A stretch of DNA of 64,000 nucleotides, taken from assembly GCF_018333215.1 (NCBI RefSeq), contig NZ_BORO01000001.1, forward strand, positions 186,001 through 250,000, given 5' to 3'. Every line of letters begins with the position of its first letter. Position 1 is the first letter of the stretch. Positions 35,248-44,060 of this stretch are shown piece after piece. Under the pieces are notes generated by a model, which saw only the letters and a list, made by a program, of their open reading frames with translations, searched no databases and was not told the origin of the DNA. Source of the stretch: Oceanobacillus sp. J11TS1 (GTDB taxonomy: Bacteria; Bacillota; Bacilli; Bacillales; Amphibacillaceae). The translations under genes were made by a program, and so were the position numbers.

Positions 35248-35682
35248 TTAATTAATACGCGGATCCTCTAATAGCCTTTCAATTTCCTCTTTGTGATGTG
35301 TTTCATCCGCGATTAAGTCCTCTAATTTAATAACAAGTTCTGTTAAACCAAGCTCATCAGCCTGTGCTTTTCTTTTTTCATAGCGCTCAATGGTATCTTT
35401 CTCCGATTGTAAAGAAGCTTTTAATAAATCAACAACTTGTGTGGGCTGTGGTACAGAAGCAGCGGTGGTTGTTGGAGTGCCGCCAAGTGACTTGATTTTT
35501 TCTGATAAGTATAGCGCATGTCCCAATTCGTCTGTTATTTCTGATTCAAAGAATGGCTTCAGCGCTGAGCGGTATAGCCCGGATACAACCGATGCACTAT
35601 ACGTATATTGAATGGCAGCAGCGTATTCGTTCGATAAATCTTCATTTAATCCATCAACTAATTCTTGTAATTTTGCATCCAT
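35248..35682 (-). CDS. Ferritin-like (bacterioferritin/Dps-type) protein
   Basis: The 144-residue helical protein contains paired E-x2-H-type diiron motifs: NEYAAAIQYTYSA near residues 18-30, ESEITDELGHALYL near 46-59, and DETHHKEEIERLL near 127-139. This is the ferritin-like superfamily arrangement. It may store iron or protect against oxidants. GGGTGAT precedes the ATG. Without structure prediction, ferritin, Dps or a divergent diiron protein cannot be told apart. Confidence 0.8.
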   Translation of the reverse strand: MDAKLQELVDGLNEDLSNEYAAAIQYTYSASVVSGLYRSALKPFFESEITDELGHALYLSEKIKSLGGTPTTTAASVPQPTQVVDLLKASLQSEKDTIERYEKRKAQADELGLTELVIKLEDLIADETHHKEEIERLLEDPRIN

Positions 35683-35799
35683 TACGTTATCACCCTTTTT
35701 ATGAATTTTTACTTCTTCTTATACTTTCCCGTTGTTATTTTTATTAAACCTGTTTAGCATGAAAAGAAGGAGAAGAATGAGAATGTAAGGAGAGATAAC

Positions 35800-36447
35800 A
35801 TGCGAAATAGATGGCGAGTGGTTTTATGCAGCATATGGACAGCAGCATTTTTGCTGAGTGTTGTTTGGGGAATACAAATAAAGCTTGGAATACTTCCGTA
35901 CACAGATCAATGGACGAGAGAACTGGTTACGCTTGTTCACGGAACAGTTATTTTTGATATTTTTCGGGTGATTACGGAACTTGGATCCTCTCACACGCTT
36001 ATCCCAATAGCAATTGTAGCTGCATTAGTGATAATGCTTCTATATAAGCATTGGTATCCCGGGTTATTCCTTTTAGGAGGATCTTTATTTGCGCACTTAC
36101 TGAATTTATTTATAAAGCAACTGGTAGCCAGAGAAAGACCAAGTATTTCAGTTGCTTTAAATGCAGAAGGATTTAGTTTTCCATCCGGACATAGTATGAT
36201 TCCAATGGTTTGCTACGGCTTGATTGCCTATTTTCTGTGTAAAAAAATTCGTTCCGAAAAAATAAAAATAACTGTGCAGATAACTTTAGGTTCGCTGGTC
36301 TTTTTAATAGGTATTAGCCGCTATTTTATCAATGTTCATTATTTAACGGATATTATTGCTGGATTTACTATTGGCTTTGCGCTGCTTACTATTTATATAT
36401 TTTTAGATAGCGAATTCTCAGACAGTCGGAGAAGAAAAAATTCTTGA
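35800..36447 (+). CDS. PAP2-family membrane phosphatase
   Basis: The 215-residue protein has six membrane segments and the three PAP2 motifs: KQLVARERPS near residues 107-116, SFPSGHSM near 127-134 and SRYFINVHYLTDIIAG near 171-186. Such enzymes dephosphorylate lipids, for example undecaprenyl pyrophosphate (BcrC/PgpB type) or phosphatidylglycerol phosphate. The family does not settle which. AAGGAGAG precedes the ATG. Confidence 0.88.
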   Translation: MRNRWRVVLCSIWTAAFLLSVVWGIQIKLGILPYTDQWTRELVTLVHGTVIFDIFRVITELGSSHTLIPIAIVAALVIMLLYKHWYPGLFLLGGSLFAHLLNLFIKQLVARERPSISVALNAEGFSFPSGHSMIPMVCYGLIAYFLCKKIRSEKIKITVQITLGSLVFLIGISRYFINVHYLTDIIAGFTIGFALLTIYIFLDSEFSDSRRRKNS

Positions 36448-36492
36448 GCTTGTCTTAAAGCAACTGTTTAACATTATTATTGCATTGCATTC

Positions 36493-36524
36493 AAAAAGGT
36501 TGTTCCTCTGCGAACAACCTTTTT
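36493..36524. terminator. Terminator between PAP2 gene and hmoB
   Basis: The arms AAAAAGGTTGTTC and GAACAACCTTTTT enclose a 6-base loop. It is symmetric and serves both convergent genes. Confidence 0.92.
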
Positions 36525-36548
36525 GAAAACTGTGAGTATGTCCTTATT

Positions 36549-37046
36549 CTAATCCTCTTTTTCGTGCATATGTCCCGTTACTACAAATGGTCGGTCCATA
36601 AAATAGCTTGGCTGTTTTGCTTTTTGTGTATCATGTGCCTTTTTGAATAGATCAGAGTTCTTCCAATTCTCAAAGTCAGCAAATGAGCTCCATTGTGTTA
36701 AAACAACATAGTTGCTCTTCTTTTCTTGGCGTAAAAAACGCCATGCCTGAAATCCTTCCATCTTTTCAATGCCACTATTGCTATTTTTCATACGATATTC
36801 AAAGGATGGACTGCTGTCTTCTGAAACAGGAAGATGATTCATGACTACATACCCGCTTTTGGACAATTCTCCAACGGCTTTTAGAACATCAAATGTTTGA
36901 CCAGCTGAAAAGATATTTTTAGAGCTATTTTCGTAATAGGCAATACCACCATCGCTGCTGGAAATAAAATAAAAATCAATATTTGTATGCTTTTGCTCCA
37001 GTTTTTCCAAGAAATCCATCGTTCCTCTAGACATAAATGCTTTCAT
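36549..37046 (-). CDS. hmoB: Haem-degrading monooxygenase HmoB
   Basis: The 165-residue protein has an ABM-type ferredoxin-like domain at its C-terminal half (NYVVLTQWSSFADFENWKNS near residues 112-131) with a downstream histidine-containing end. The N-terminal half is the HmoB-specific extension. Length and position beside pbpF and the hem genes match B. subtilis YhgC/HmoB, which opens haem to release iron. AGGAGGAATT precedes the ATG. Confidence 0.85.
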   Translation of the reverse strand: MKAFMSRGTMDFLEKLEQKHTNIDFYFISSSDGGIAYYENSSKNIFSAGQTFDVLKAVGELSKSGYVVMNHLPVSEDSSPSFEYRMKNSNSGIEKMEGFQAWRFLRQEKKSNYVVLTQWSSFADFENWKNSDLFKKAHDTQKAKQPSYFMDRPFVVTGHMHEKED

Positions 37047-37125
37047 AAAATTCCTCCTTTCATAAACGGACTTTATCTTCCTGTAATTAAATTGTACACA
37101 ACTACAAATAATATTGAAAATAATA

Positions 37126-37242
37126 GAGGATGTTCAAAAAGTCCCCCAATGATAAGCGTCGAAATTCTGCGTTGACGTGACTTTTCCGATGGGACTGCGA
37201 TTACTTGTCCCATCGAAACCATTGGTTACTTTTTGAACACTC
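37126..37242. repeat. GTTCAAAAAG-ended inverted-repeat element, short copy
   Basis: GAGGATGTTCAAAAAGTCC at the left and ACTTTTTGAACACTC at the right form terminal inverted repeats about 117 bp apart. The interior has its own inverted match (GATGGGACTGCGATTA and GTCCCATC). Related ends are found at 39549-39606 and 47359-47910. It occupies the hmoB-pbpF gap 37047-37361, which otherwise holds the divergent promoters. Confidence 0.72.
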
Positions 37243-37361
37243 ACTTATACTTAACCTTGTCGAAAATTGAATATGGTGCTGGCGCATTTAGAAGCGCCCA
37301 TTCTTTATCAAAAAGGGAGAATAACGTATAATAAGGAACGTATATGCACTGAGGTGAGTTA

Positions 37362-39545
37362 ATGAAAAATGAAAAAAGAAATGAACGACGAAAGAAACAA
37401 AAAAATATGTTTCGACAAAAAATAAAATGGCTAGGAATTGCCATCGCTGCTGTATTTATTTTTCTATTGAGCGGTTATGGTCTTTTAATGTTAGGCGGGA
37501 AAATGATTGCAAATGAAGATGATTTACTGCTTGATTTAACAACCACTATTCGCACAGAAGATGGGGAAGTAGTGAGTACTTTGTATAACGAGAACCGGGA
37601 ATACGCTCCGATTGACCGTATTCCAGACCATGTGCTGCAAGCATTTATTGCTGTAGAAGACCGTCGTTTCTACGAGCATCAGGGAGTTGATTTGCAGTCT
37701 ATTGGACGAGCGGTATATAAAGATATCATTGCGAGAAGTAAAGTAGAAGGCGGCAGTACGATTACACAGCAATTATCTAAAAATCTCTTTCTTACAAATG
37801 ATAAATCTTGGACGAGAAAAATAAAGGAAACGATGGCCTCCCTTTATCTGGAAAGAACGCTGGATAAAGACGAAATACTTGAATTGTACGTCAACGAAGT
37901 TTACTTTGGTGAGGGAGTGTATGGTATACAGAAGGCTTCTCAATTCTTCTTTTCGAAGGATGTTGATGATTTAACTATTTCGGAGGGAGCTTTACTTGCC
38001 GGTTTAATGAAGGGGCCTAATGGATACTCCCCGTTAAACCATCCTGACAAAGCATTGGAGCGTAGAAACGTTGTCTTGAACACGATGGAGTCAGCCGGAT
38101 TTATCGACGAAGAGACACGTACGCAGGAGCAGGAAAAAGACTTAGGAATCAATCAATCAGAAAAAAAGAATAAAACAAATCCTTGGGTGGATAGCTATGT
38201 TGATTTAGTGATTAAAGAATTAGTAGAAGAGCATGATTTAAGTTATGCTGACATACAAAGCGGCGGATATGATATCACTGTCTATATGAATGAAGATTAT
38301 CAGCAGATTGCCTATCAAAACTTTCAAGAGGACGCTTTTTTCCCTGGAAATACTGAGGGAATAGAAGGAGCTTTTGTGATGTTGGATAAAGCTAACGGAC
38401 ATATTATATCTGCTATTGGCGGTCGCGACTATACCATGGGCGATTTAAATCGGTCAAATGTGGAGCGACAGCCAGGGTCAGCTTTTAAGCCAGTCGCTGT
38501 TTATGGTCCTGCGTTAATGAAAGGCGATACGTATAAACCTTTTACAGTTATTCCAGATCAATACACGGAAGAGTATAATGTAACTAATGCAAGCGGAGAA
38601 TATAAGAATAATATTACAATTTATCAAGCTATTGTAGAATCAACAAATACATCTGCTGTTTGGCTGCTTGATGAGATTGGCATAGATTATGCAAAGTCTT
38701 ATTTGGACAAACTAGGAATGCCAATTAAAGATGATGGATTGTCTATTGCATTAGGTGGTTTGAATAAAGGTGTGACACCACTGCAAATGGCCCAAAGTTA
38801 CCAGGCTTTCGCAAATAATGGCAAAATGGCAAAAGCAACAGCTATTGCAGAAATTAAAGATCGCAACGGTGAAGTGATTTATGAGTCTGAAACAAGTAAT
38901 AAAGAAATATTTACTCCTCAAGTTGCCTGGGATATGACAGAAATGCTCAGGGAAACTGTTCGCTCAGGTACAGCCAGCTCTGGCTATTACGCCAAGGAAC
39001 TTGCAGGGAAAACAGGAACAACACAGCATCCTTTAGTAGAAGGTGCTACCAAAGATGCCTGGTTTGTTGGCTATTCGCCTGACTATGTCACAGCATTGTG
39101 GATGGGGTATGATAAATCAGATGAAAAGCATTATTTAACAGGAGGAAGCTCATATCCTACGTCATTAACAAAGAAAATCCTGACAGATATTGATACGCAA
39201 TCTGGCTGGGCGTTAACTTCTTCTTTTACTATGCCAGATGGTGTAGAACCATTGCCAGATCCAATTGATTTACCAGTCATTGAAAATGTAAATGCAAACT
39301 ATACCTTTGGCGGATTTGCTTTACTTAAAGGAAAGTTATCTTGGGAAGGCTCAACAGATGACCGCATTATTTACCGCATTTACAAGGAAGGCGAGGATGA
39401 AGACGAATTGATAGGAGAAGTTAAAGGAGAAACAGAGTACATTATTGATGATGTTTGGTTCCGCAACGATTCTTATTACGTGGTCCCTTTTGATCCCATC
39501 ACCAAAATGGAAGGAACCCATTCTAAATCTGTGTCTTTCTTCTAA
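37362..39545 (+). CDS. pbpF: Class A penicillin-binding protein PbpF (PBP1F)
   Basis: The 727-residue bifunctional enzyme has a cytoplasmic basic N-terminus and a membrane anchor at residues 24-44. The GT51 glycosyltransferase domain shows EDRRFYEHQGVD and GGSTITQQLSKN (residues about 100-140). The transpeptidase domain has SAFK as the active SxxK (near residue 371), STN and KTGTT. It polymerises and cross-links peptidoglycan; PbpF has a spore-related role in B. subtilis. A short fibronectin-like C-terminal domain follows. GAGGTGAG precedes the ATG. Confidence 0.94.
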   Translation: MKNEKRNERRKKQKNMFRQKIKWLGIAIAAVFIFLLSGYGLLMLGGKMIANEDDLLLDLTTTIRTEDGEVVSTLYNENREYAPIDRIPDHVLQAFIAVEDRRFYEHQGVDLQSIGRAVYKDIIARSKVEGGSTITQQLSKNLFLTNDKSWTRKIKETMASLYLERTLDKDEILELYVNEVYFGEGVYGIQKASQFFFSKDVDDLTISEGALLAGLMKGPNGYSPLNHPDKALERRNVVLNTMESAGFIDEETRTQEQEKDLGINQSEKKNKTNPWVDSYVDLVIKELVEEHDLSYADIQSGGYDITVYMNEDYQQIAYQNFQEDAFFPGNTEGIEGAFVMLDKANGHIISAIGGRDYTMGDLNRSNVERQPGSAFKPVAVYGPALMKGDTYKPFTVIPDQYTEEYNVTNASGEYKNNITIYQAIVESTNTSAVWLLDEIGIDYAKSYLDKLGMPIKDDGLSIALGGLNKGVTPLQMAQSYQAFANNGKMAKATAIAEIKDRNGEVIYESETSNKEIFTPQVAWDMTEMLRETVRSGTASSGYYAKELAGKTGTTQHPLVEGATKDAWFVGYSPDYVTALWMGYDKSDEKHYLTGGSSYPTSLTKKILTDIDTQSGWALTSSFTMPDGVEPLPDPIDLPVIENVNANYTFGGFALLKGKLSWEGSTDDRIIYRIYKEGEDEDELIGEVKGETEYIIDDVWFRNDSYYVVPFDPITKMEGTHSKSVSFF

Positions 39546-39548
39546 TAA

Positions 39549-39606
39549 AGGCTGTTCAAAAAGGCTGGTACGGGGAAGTGCTCTGCCACAACCTTTTCGG
39601 ACATTT
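39549..39606. repeat. GTTCAAAAAG-ended element, minimal copy
   Basis: GGCTGTTCAAAAAGGCTGG at the left and CCACAACCTTTTCGGACA at the right are imperfect inverted repeats only 58 bp across. It lies directly after the pbpF stop and could act as its terminator. The remaining hemE leader to 39781 shows a TATAGT -10 candidate at 39738-39743. Confidence 0.55.
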
Positions 39607-39781
39607 TACTTCCTTTTTGGACGTGCAATAATGGTTTTTATTCTGTAAAAGCTATTTTCTTAGAATAATTTTAAACAAAATGAGACAATTTCATGACAAA
39701 CGATTCGCTTCCCTATACAGAAGCCTAAGAAATAGATTATAGTTAGAGATGGAAAATAGAGAATAAAAGGATGAACGTGGC

Positions 39782-40819
39782 ATGGCAAAAGTGAAAAATA
39801 CGACAATTTTAGACGCTTATCGCGGAAAAAAAACAGATTACACGCCAGCTTGGTTTATGCGTCAAGCTGGCAGGTCACAACCGGAATATCGAGCATTAAA
39901 GGAAAAGTACTCCCTTTTTGAAATTACACATCGACCAGAGCTTTGTGCCTATGTTACAAGACTTCCGGTAGAAAATTATGGGGTGGATGCGGCTATTCTT
40001 TATAAAGATATTATGACGCCTCTGCCTGCTATCGGAGTAGACGTAGAGATCAAAAGCGGTATTGGACCTGTAATTGAGCAGCCGATACGTACCATGCAAG
40101 ATGTGGAGAAGTTAGGTGAGATTAATCCAACGAGTGATGTTCCTTATGTGCTTGATACAATCCGCCTTCTTGTAGAGGAACAGCTAGACGTTCCGCTAAT
40201 CGGGTTTTCTGGGGCGCCTTTTACATTAGCTAGTTACATGATTGAGGGAGGACCTTCCAAAAATTATACAAAAACGAAATCATTAATGTATCGTGAACCT
40301 GAGACTTGGTTTGCTTTAATGGACAAATTGGCAAAAATGATTATTCGTTATGTAGAGGCCCAAATTGAAGCTGGCGCGAGTGCCATTCAAATATTTGATT
40401 CTTGGGTGGGCGCATTAAATGCGGAAGATTATCGTTACTTTATCAAACCAGTAATGATTGAAATCTTTACAGCACTTAAAAAGCATGATGTTCCGCTAAT
40501 TACATTTGGAGTAGGTGCCAGCCATCTATTATTAGAATGGAATGACCTTCCTGTAGACGTTATTGGCCTGGACTGGCGCACTTCAGTAGAAGAAGCCAGG
40601 CGCTTAGGTGTTACAAAAACACTGCAAGGAAACTTGGATCCAGCTATTTTGCTAAGTGATTGGGAGACAATTGAAAAAAGAACGAAAGCCATACTTGACC
40701 AAGGTATGAACACAGAAGGGTATGTCTTTAACCTTGGCCATGGAGTCACTCCTGACATTAAGCCGGAGACATTAAAAAAATTGACAAATCTTATTCATAA
40801 TTATTCTAAACAAAACTGA
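39782..40819 (+). CDS. hemE: Uroporphyrinogen decarboxylase
   Basis: The 345-residue enzyme converts uroporphyrinogen III to coproporphyrinogen III. The family signatures are present: [16 protein letters not shown] near residues 21-36 and [18 protein letters not shown] near 139-156, with the late [12 protein letters not shown] near 261. It heads the hemE-hemH-hemY operon, with hemH starting about 30 bases after its stop. An imperfect PerR-like sequence lies upstream at 39660-39674. Confidence 0.97.
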   Translation: MAKVKNTTILDAYRGKKTDYTPAWFMRQAGRSQPEYRALKEKYSLFEITHRPELCAYVTRLPVENYGVDAAILYKDIMTPLPAIGVDVEIKSGIGPVIEQPIRTMQDVEKLGEINPTSDVPYVLDTIRLLVEEQLDVPLIGFSGAPFTLASYMIEGGPSKNYTKTKSLMYREPETWFALMDKLAKMIIRYVEAQIEAGASAIQIFDSWVGALNAEDYRYFIKPVMIEIFTALKKHDVPLITFGVGASHLLLEWNDLPVDVIGLDWRTSVEEARRLGVTKTLQGNLDPAILLSDWETIEKRTKAILDQGMNTEGYVFNLGHGVTPDIKPETLKKLTNLIHNYSKQN

Positions 40820-40848
40820 ACATGAAAAAGCAACGAGGTGTAATTAAA

Positions 40849-41781
40849 ATGGAAAAGAAAAAATTAGGATTATTAGTAATGGCATATGGGACTCCATATA
40901 AGGAAGAGGATATCGAACCATATTACACAGATATCCGTCATGGAAGAAAACCAGACCCGGAAGCATTACAGGATCTAAAGGATCGCTATAAAGCTATTGG
41001 AGGGCTCTCTCCGTTAGCAAAAATTACAAAAGAGCAGACTTCTGCACTAGAACGTAAGTTGAATGAAGTTCAGGGTGAATATGAATTTAAAGCATATATC
41101 GGTTTAAAACATATTGCACCATTTATTGAGGATGCAGTAGAAGAAATGGCCAAAGATGGCATTACAGAAGCTGTTTCTATTGTCTTAGCACCACATTATT
41201 CTACATTCAGTGTGAAATCATACAATGAACGTGCCAATAGTACAGCAGAAAAACATGGCATTAAGATTGAATCAGTACAAGATTGGTATACAGAACCTGG
41301 ATTTATTGATTTCTGGGCTAAAGGCGTGAAAAATACGTTTGCGGAAATGCCTGCTGAAGAAAGAGAGAATGCAGTTTTAATTGTATCTGCACATAGTCTT
41401 CCTGAAAAAATTCTTCAGTACGGAGATCCTTATAAAGAGCAATTAGAAGAGACAGCAAAATTAATTGCTGAAGCTGCAGACGTGACAAACTATGAAGTTG
41501 GCTGGCAAAGTGAAGGAAACACACCAGATCCTTGGCTTGGTCCGGATGTGCAAGATTTAACACGTGAATTATTTAACAAAGAGGGATACAAAGCATTTGT
41601 TTATACACCTGTTGGATTTGTAGCAGATCACTTAGAAGTGCTATATGATAATGATTATGAGTGTAAAGTAGTCTGTGATGAGATTGGAGCAAGCTATTAT
41701 CGTCCAGAAATGCCAAACGCTCACCCAGCGTTTATTGAAACGTTGGCAAACGTGGTATTAAAGAAAGTTAAGCAGGCTTAA
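40849..41781 (+). CDS. hemH: Coproporphyrin III ferrochelatase
   Basis: The 310-residue enzyme inserts Fe2+ into coproporphyrin III in the Firmicute haem pathway. [19 protein letters not shown] at residues 7-25 and [12 protein letters not shown] near 175-186 (metal-binding His) identify the family, together with the late [14 protein letters not shown] with its catalytic Glu. I start at the ATG after GAGGTG, which gives the B. subtilis length; the upstream ATG at 40822 has no ribosome site. Confidence 0.96.
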   Translation: MEKKKLGLLVMAYGTPYKEEDIEPYYTDIRHGRKPDPEALQDLKDRYKAIGGLSPLAKITKEQTSALERKLNEVQGEYEFKAYIGLKHIAPFIEDAVEEMAKDGITEAVSIVLAPHYSTFSVKSYNERANSTAEKHGIKIESVQDWYTEPGFIDFWAKGVKNTFAEMPAEERENAVLIVSAHSLPEKILQYGDPYKEQLEETAKLIAEAADVTNYEVGWQSEGNTPDPWLGPDVQDLTRELFNKEGYKAFVYTPVGFVADHLEVLYDNDYECKVVCDEIGASYYRPEMPNAHPAFIETLANVVLKKVKQA

Positions 41782-41783
41782 TA

Positions 41784-43196
41784 ATGGATAAAAAAAGCGT
41801 GATAATTGTTGGAGGCGGTATGACAGGATTGTCTGCAGCCTACCATCTTCAGAAAAAGGTGGAATCAGCAAAACTCCCAATCGAGATTACTCTAGTAGAG
41901 GGTTCTAGCCGGCTAGGTGGTCGAATCCATACCATCAAAAGAGATGGATTTACGATAGAGAAAGGACCAGATTCTTTGTTAGCACGTAAGCCAGCTGCAA
42001 TGGATCTCGTAAAAGAATTAGGCATTCTTGATCAAACGAGACGTAATTCTACAGGTCAATCCTTTATGCTTATTAAAAATCGTCTGCATAAAATGCCGCA
42101 GGGAGCGTATATGGGCGTGCCAAAAGAGATTGGGCCGCTCTTACGTTCCAAATCATTCACATTAAGCGGGAAAATTCGCGGTTTGATGGATTTGCTTATT
42201 CCAAAACAAAAAGGCAAGGAAGACGAGTCCTTGGGGCATTTTATGCGTCGCCGTTTTGGAGACCAAATTGTCGATAATCAAATTGATCCTTTGCTTTCAG
42301 GAATTCACTCTGGGGATATTGACAGGATGAGTCTTCAGGCGATTTATCCTATTTTCAGGGAAATGGAACAGGGTTACGGCAGTGTGATGAAAGGTCTACG
42401 TAAAACAATGCCAAAGGGGAGTAAAGGCAAAAAGGCAAAACCTTCCCAAGGGCAATTTTTCTCTTTTACCAATGGTTTACAGACACTTATTGATACACTT
42501 GAAGCAAAACTTCATTCCGTTGAAATTATCCGTAAGAATAAAGTAAATCATATTGAACAAAAAGAAGAGAATTATCATCTCTTATTAGACTCTGGAGAGG
42601 TTTTGGCAGCAGATTTTGTCTTAGTTGCAGTTCCCCATACACAAGTACCGGGAATGTTAAGCAAGCACCAGCCTTTACAGAAATTATTTGATATTCCAGC
42701 AACCTCAACAGCAAATGTTGTGCTTGCCTTTGATGAAAAACAAATTAAGCGTGATTTAGATGGAACAGGATTTTTGGTTACGAGAAATAGTAATTACCGA
42801 ATTACGGCATGCACCTGGACCCATCGTAAATGGGAAGGAACGGCACCTGAAGGAAAAGCTCTATTACGATGCTATGTTGGCAAGCCGGATGATCAAGAAA
42901 TAGTAGGGGAATCAGATGAAACGCTTGTTGATATTGTATTAAAAGATTTAAATAAAGTCATGAAAATAAAGGGTAAACCAATATTTTCTGAGATAACAAG
43001 ATTTATCGACGCGAGACCGCAATATCACGTTGGCCATCTGGAGCTTGTTGAACATGTGAGAGATTATGTAAATAAGCACCTGCCTAATTTGGAATTAATC
43101 GGCAGTTCATATGATGGAACAGGACTTCCTGATTGTATCGAGCATGGACAAAAAGGTGCTGACTTGGCATTAAAAGCAATGACAAAAGATAAATAA
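41784..43196 (+). CDS. hemY: Coproporphyrinogen III oxidase (HemY/CgoX)
   Basis: The 470-residue flavoenzyme begins with the FAD dinucleotide motif IIVGGGMTGLSAAYHL (residues 7-22) and LVEGSSRLGGRIHT near 37-50, and ends with the SSYDGTGLPDCIEHG-type FAD contact near 440. It oxidises coproporphyrinogen III to coproporphyrin III, the substrate of the HemH encoded just upstream. It starts 2 bases after the hemH stop. The final step enzyme, HemQ/ChdC, is not in this window. Confidence 0.95.
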   Translation: MDKKSVIIVGGGMTGLSAAYHLQKKVESAKLPIEITLVEGSSRLGGRIHTIKRDGFTIEKGPDSLLARKPAAMDLVKELGILDQTRRNSTGQSFMLIKNRLHKMPQGAYMGVPKEIGPLLRSKSFTLSGKIRGLMDLLIPKQKGKEDESLGHFMRRRFGDQIVDNQIDPLLSGIHSGDIDRMSLQAIYPIFREMEQGYGSVMKGLRKTMPKGSKGKKAKPSQGQFFSFTNGLQTLIDTLEAKLHSVEIIRKNKVNHIEQKEENYHLLLDSGEVLAADFVLVAVPHTQVPGMLSKHQPLQKLFDIPATSTANVVLAFDEKQIKRDLDGTGFLVTRNSNYRITACTWTHRKWEGTAPEGKALLRCYVGKPDDQEIVGESDETLVDIVLKDLNKVMKIKGKPIFSEITRFIDARPQYHVGHLELVEHVRDYVNKHLPNLELIGSSYDGTGLPDCIEHGQKGADLALKAMTKDK

Positions 43197-43214
43197 GAAA
43201 TTTTTTATTCATGC

Positions 43215-43250
43215 CAGCCATGGAATTGTTTTTTCAATTCCGTGGCTTTT
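43215..43250 (+). terminator. hemEHY terminator
   Basis: The arms AGCCATGGAATTG and AATTCCGTGGCT, with one G-T or mismatch position, are followed by TTTTC. Confidence 0.85.
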
Positions 43251-43360
43251 CTCATATGGAAAAAAGGGAAAAGATGATAAAATAGCAAATACAAATTATA
43301 TTTTGAAAACATTTTTGATTAATTTACTAAAAACGATAATGGGGAAAAGAGGCGGAAAAA

Positions 43361-43903
43361 ATGCTTTACAACTGGGTTAACCAAGATATTATGTTATCTT
43401 TACTAGAAGAGAATCATGCCCAAACCTTATTTGATTTAGTGAAGGAAAATAAAGCGTACTTAAGTAATTGGTTAAGCTTCCCCTCTATTACGAATAATGT
43501 AGAGGATTCGAAATCCTTCATTCAAAAATCTCTATTCCGTTTTGTGAATAAGGAAGGCTTTTGGGTGGGCATATGGTATAAAGACACCTTGGTTGGCTCC
43601 ATTGGCTTCTTATATTTTGATTGGAAGGTGAAGAAAACAGAAATCGGCTACTGGTTAGGCGAAGCATATACAAACAAGGGAATTATGACCAATGCCTGTG
43701 CTGCCATGGTCAGTTATGCATTTGAGGAACTGGAATTAAACAAGGTTGAAATCAAAACAGCAGTAAAAAATATGAAAAGTGCAGCCATCCCTAAAAGGCT
43801 TGGATTTCAACATGAAGGGACAATTCGAGCGGATGAAGTGATCAGAGATAGCTTTCATGATCGAGAGGTTTATGGATTGTTAAAGACAGAATGGGCAAAA
43901 TAA
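43361..43903 (+). CDS. RimJ/RimL-type GNAT acetyltransferase
   Basis: The 180-residue protein has the RimL-family layout: LSLLEENHAQTLFDLVKENK near residues 12-31, IGYWLGEAYTNKGIMTNA near 96-113 (acetyl-CoA loop) and NMKSAAIPKRLGFQHEGTIR near 138-157. It resembles ribosomal-protein-serine acetyltransferases such as B. subtilis YdaF. GAGGCGG precedes the ATG. The substrate is unproven. Confidence 0.87.
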   Translation: MLYNWVNQDIMLSLLEENHAQTLFDLVKENKAYLSNWLSFPSITNNVEDSKSFIQKSLFRFVNKEGFWVGIWYKDTLVGSIGFLYFDWKVKKTEIGYWLGEAYTNKGIMTNACAAMVSYAFEELELNKVEIKTAVKNMKSAAIPKRLGFQHEGTIRADEVIRDSFHDREVYGLLKTEWAK

Positions 43904-43907
43904 GAAA

Positions 43908-44045
43908 GAGGCTGAGAGCAAAAGTGTTTTTTATCCAGCAAATTCCGAATATCCTTTGTGCGAATACCGGCTACATATATTTCCTGAGTTCTATTAGCAT
44001 ATTGTTCGGCTTCTAGAGATACACTTTCTTTTTGCCCCAACCTCT
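43908..44045. repeat. MITE-like inverted-repeat element, copy 3
   Basis: It starts GAGGCTGAGAGCAAAAGTG and ends CTTTCTTTTTGCCCCAACC, with interior blocks ATCCAGCAAATTCCGAA, TTTGTGCGAATACC and ATTAGCATATTGTTCGGCTT. It lies exactly between the convergent GNAT and pepF genes and probably doubles as their terminator. Confidence 0.78.
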
Positions 44046-44060
44046 TAACAATAGTGATGT

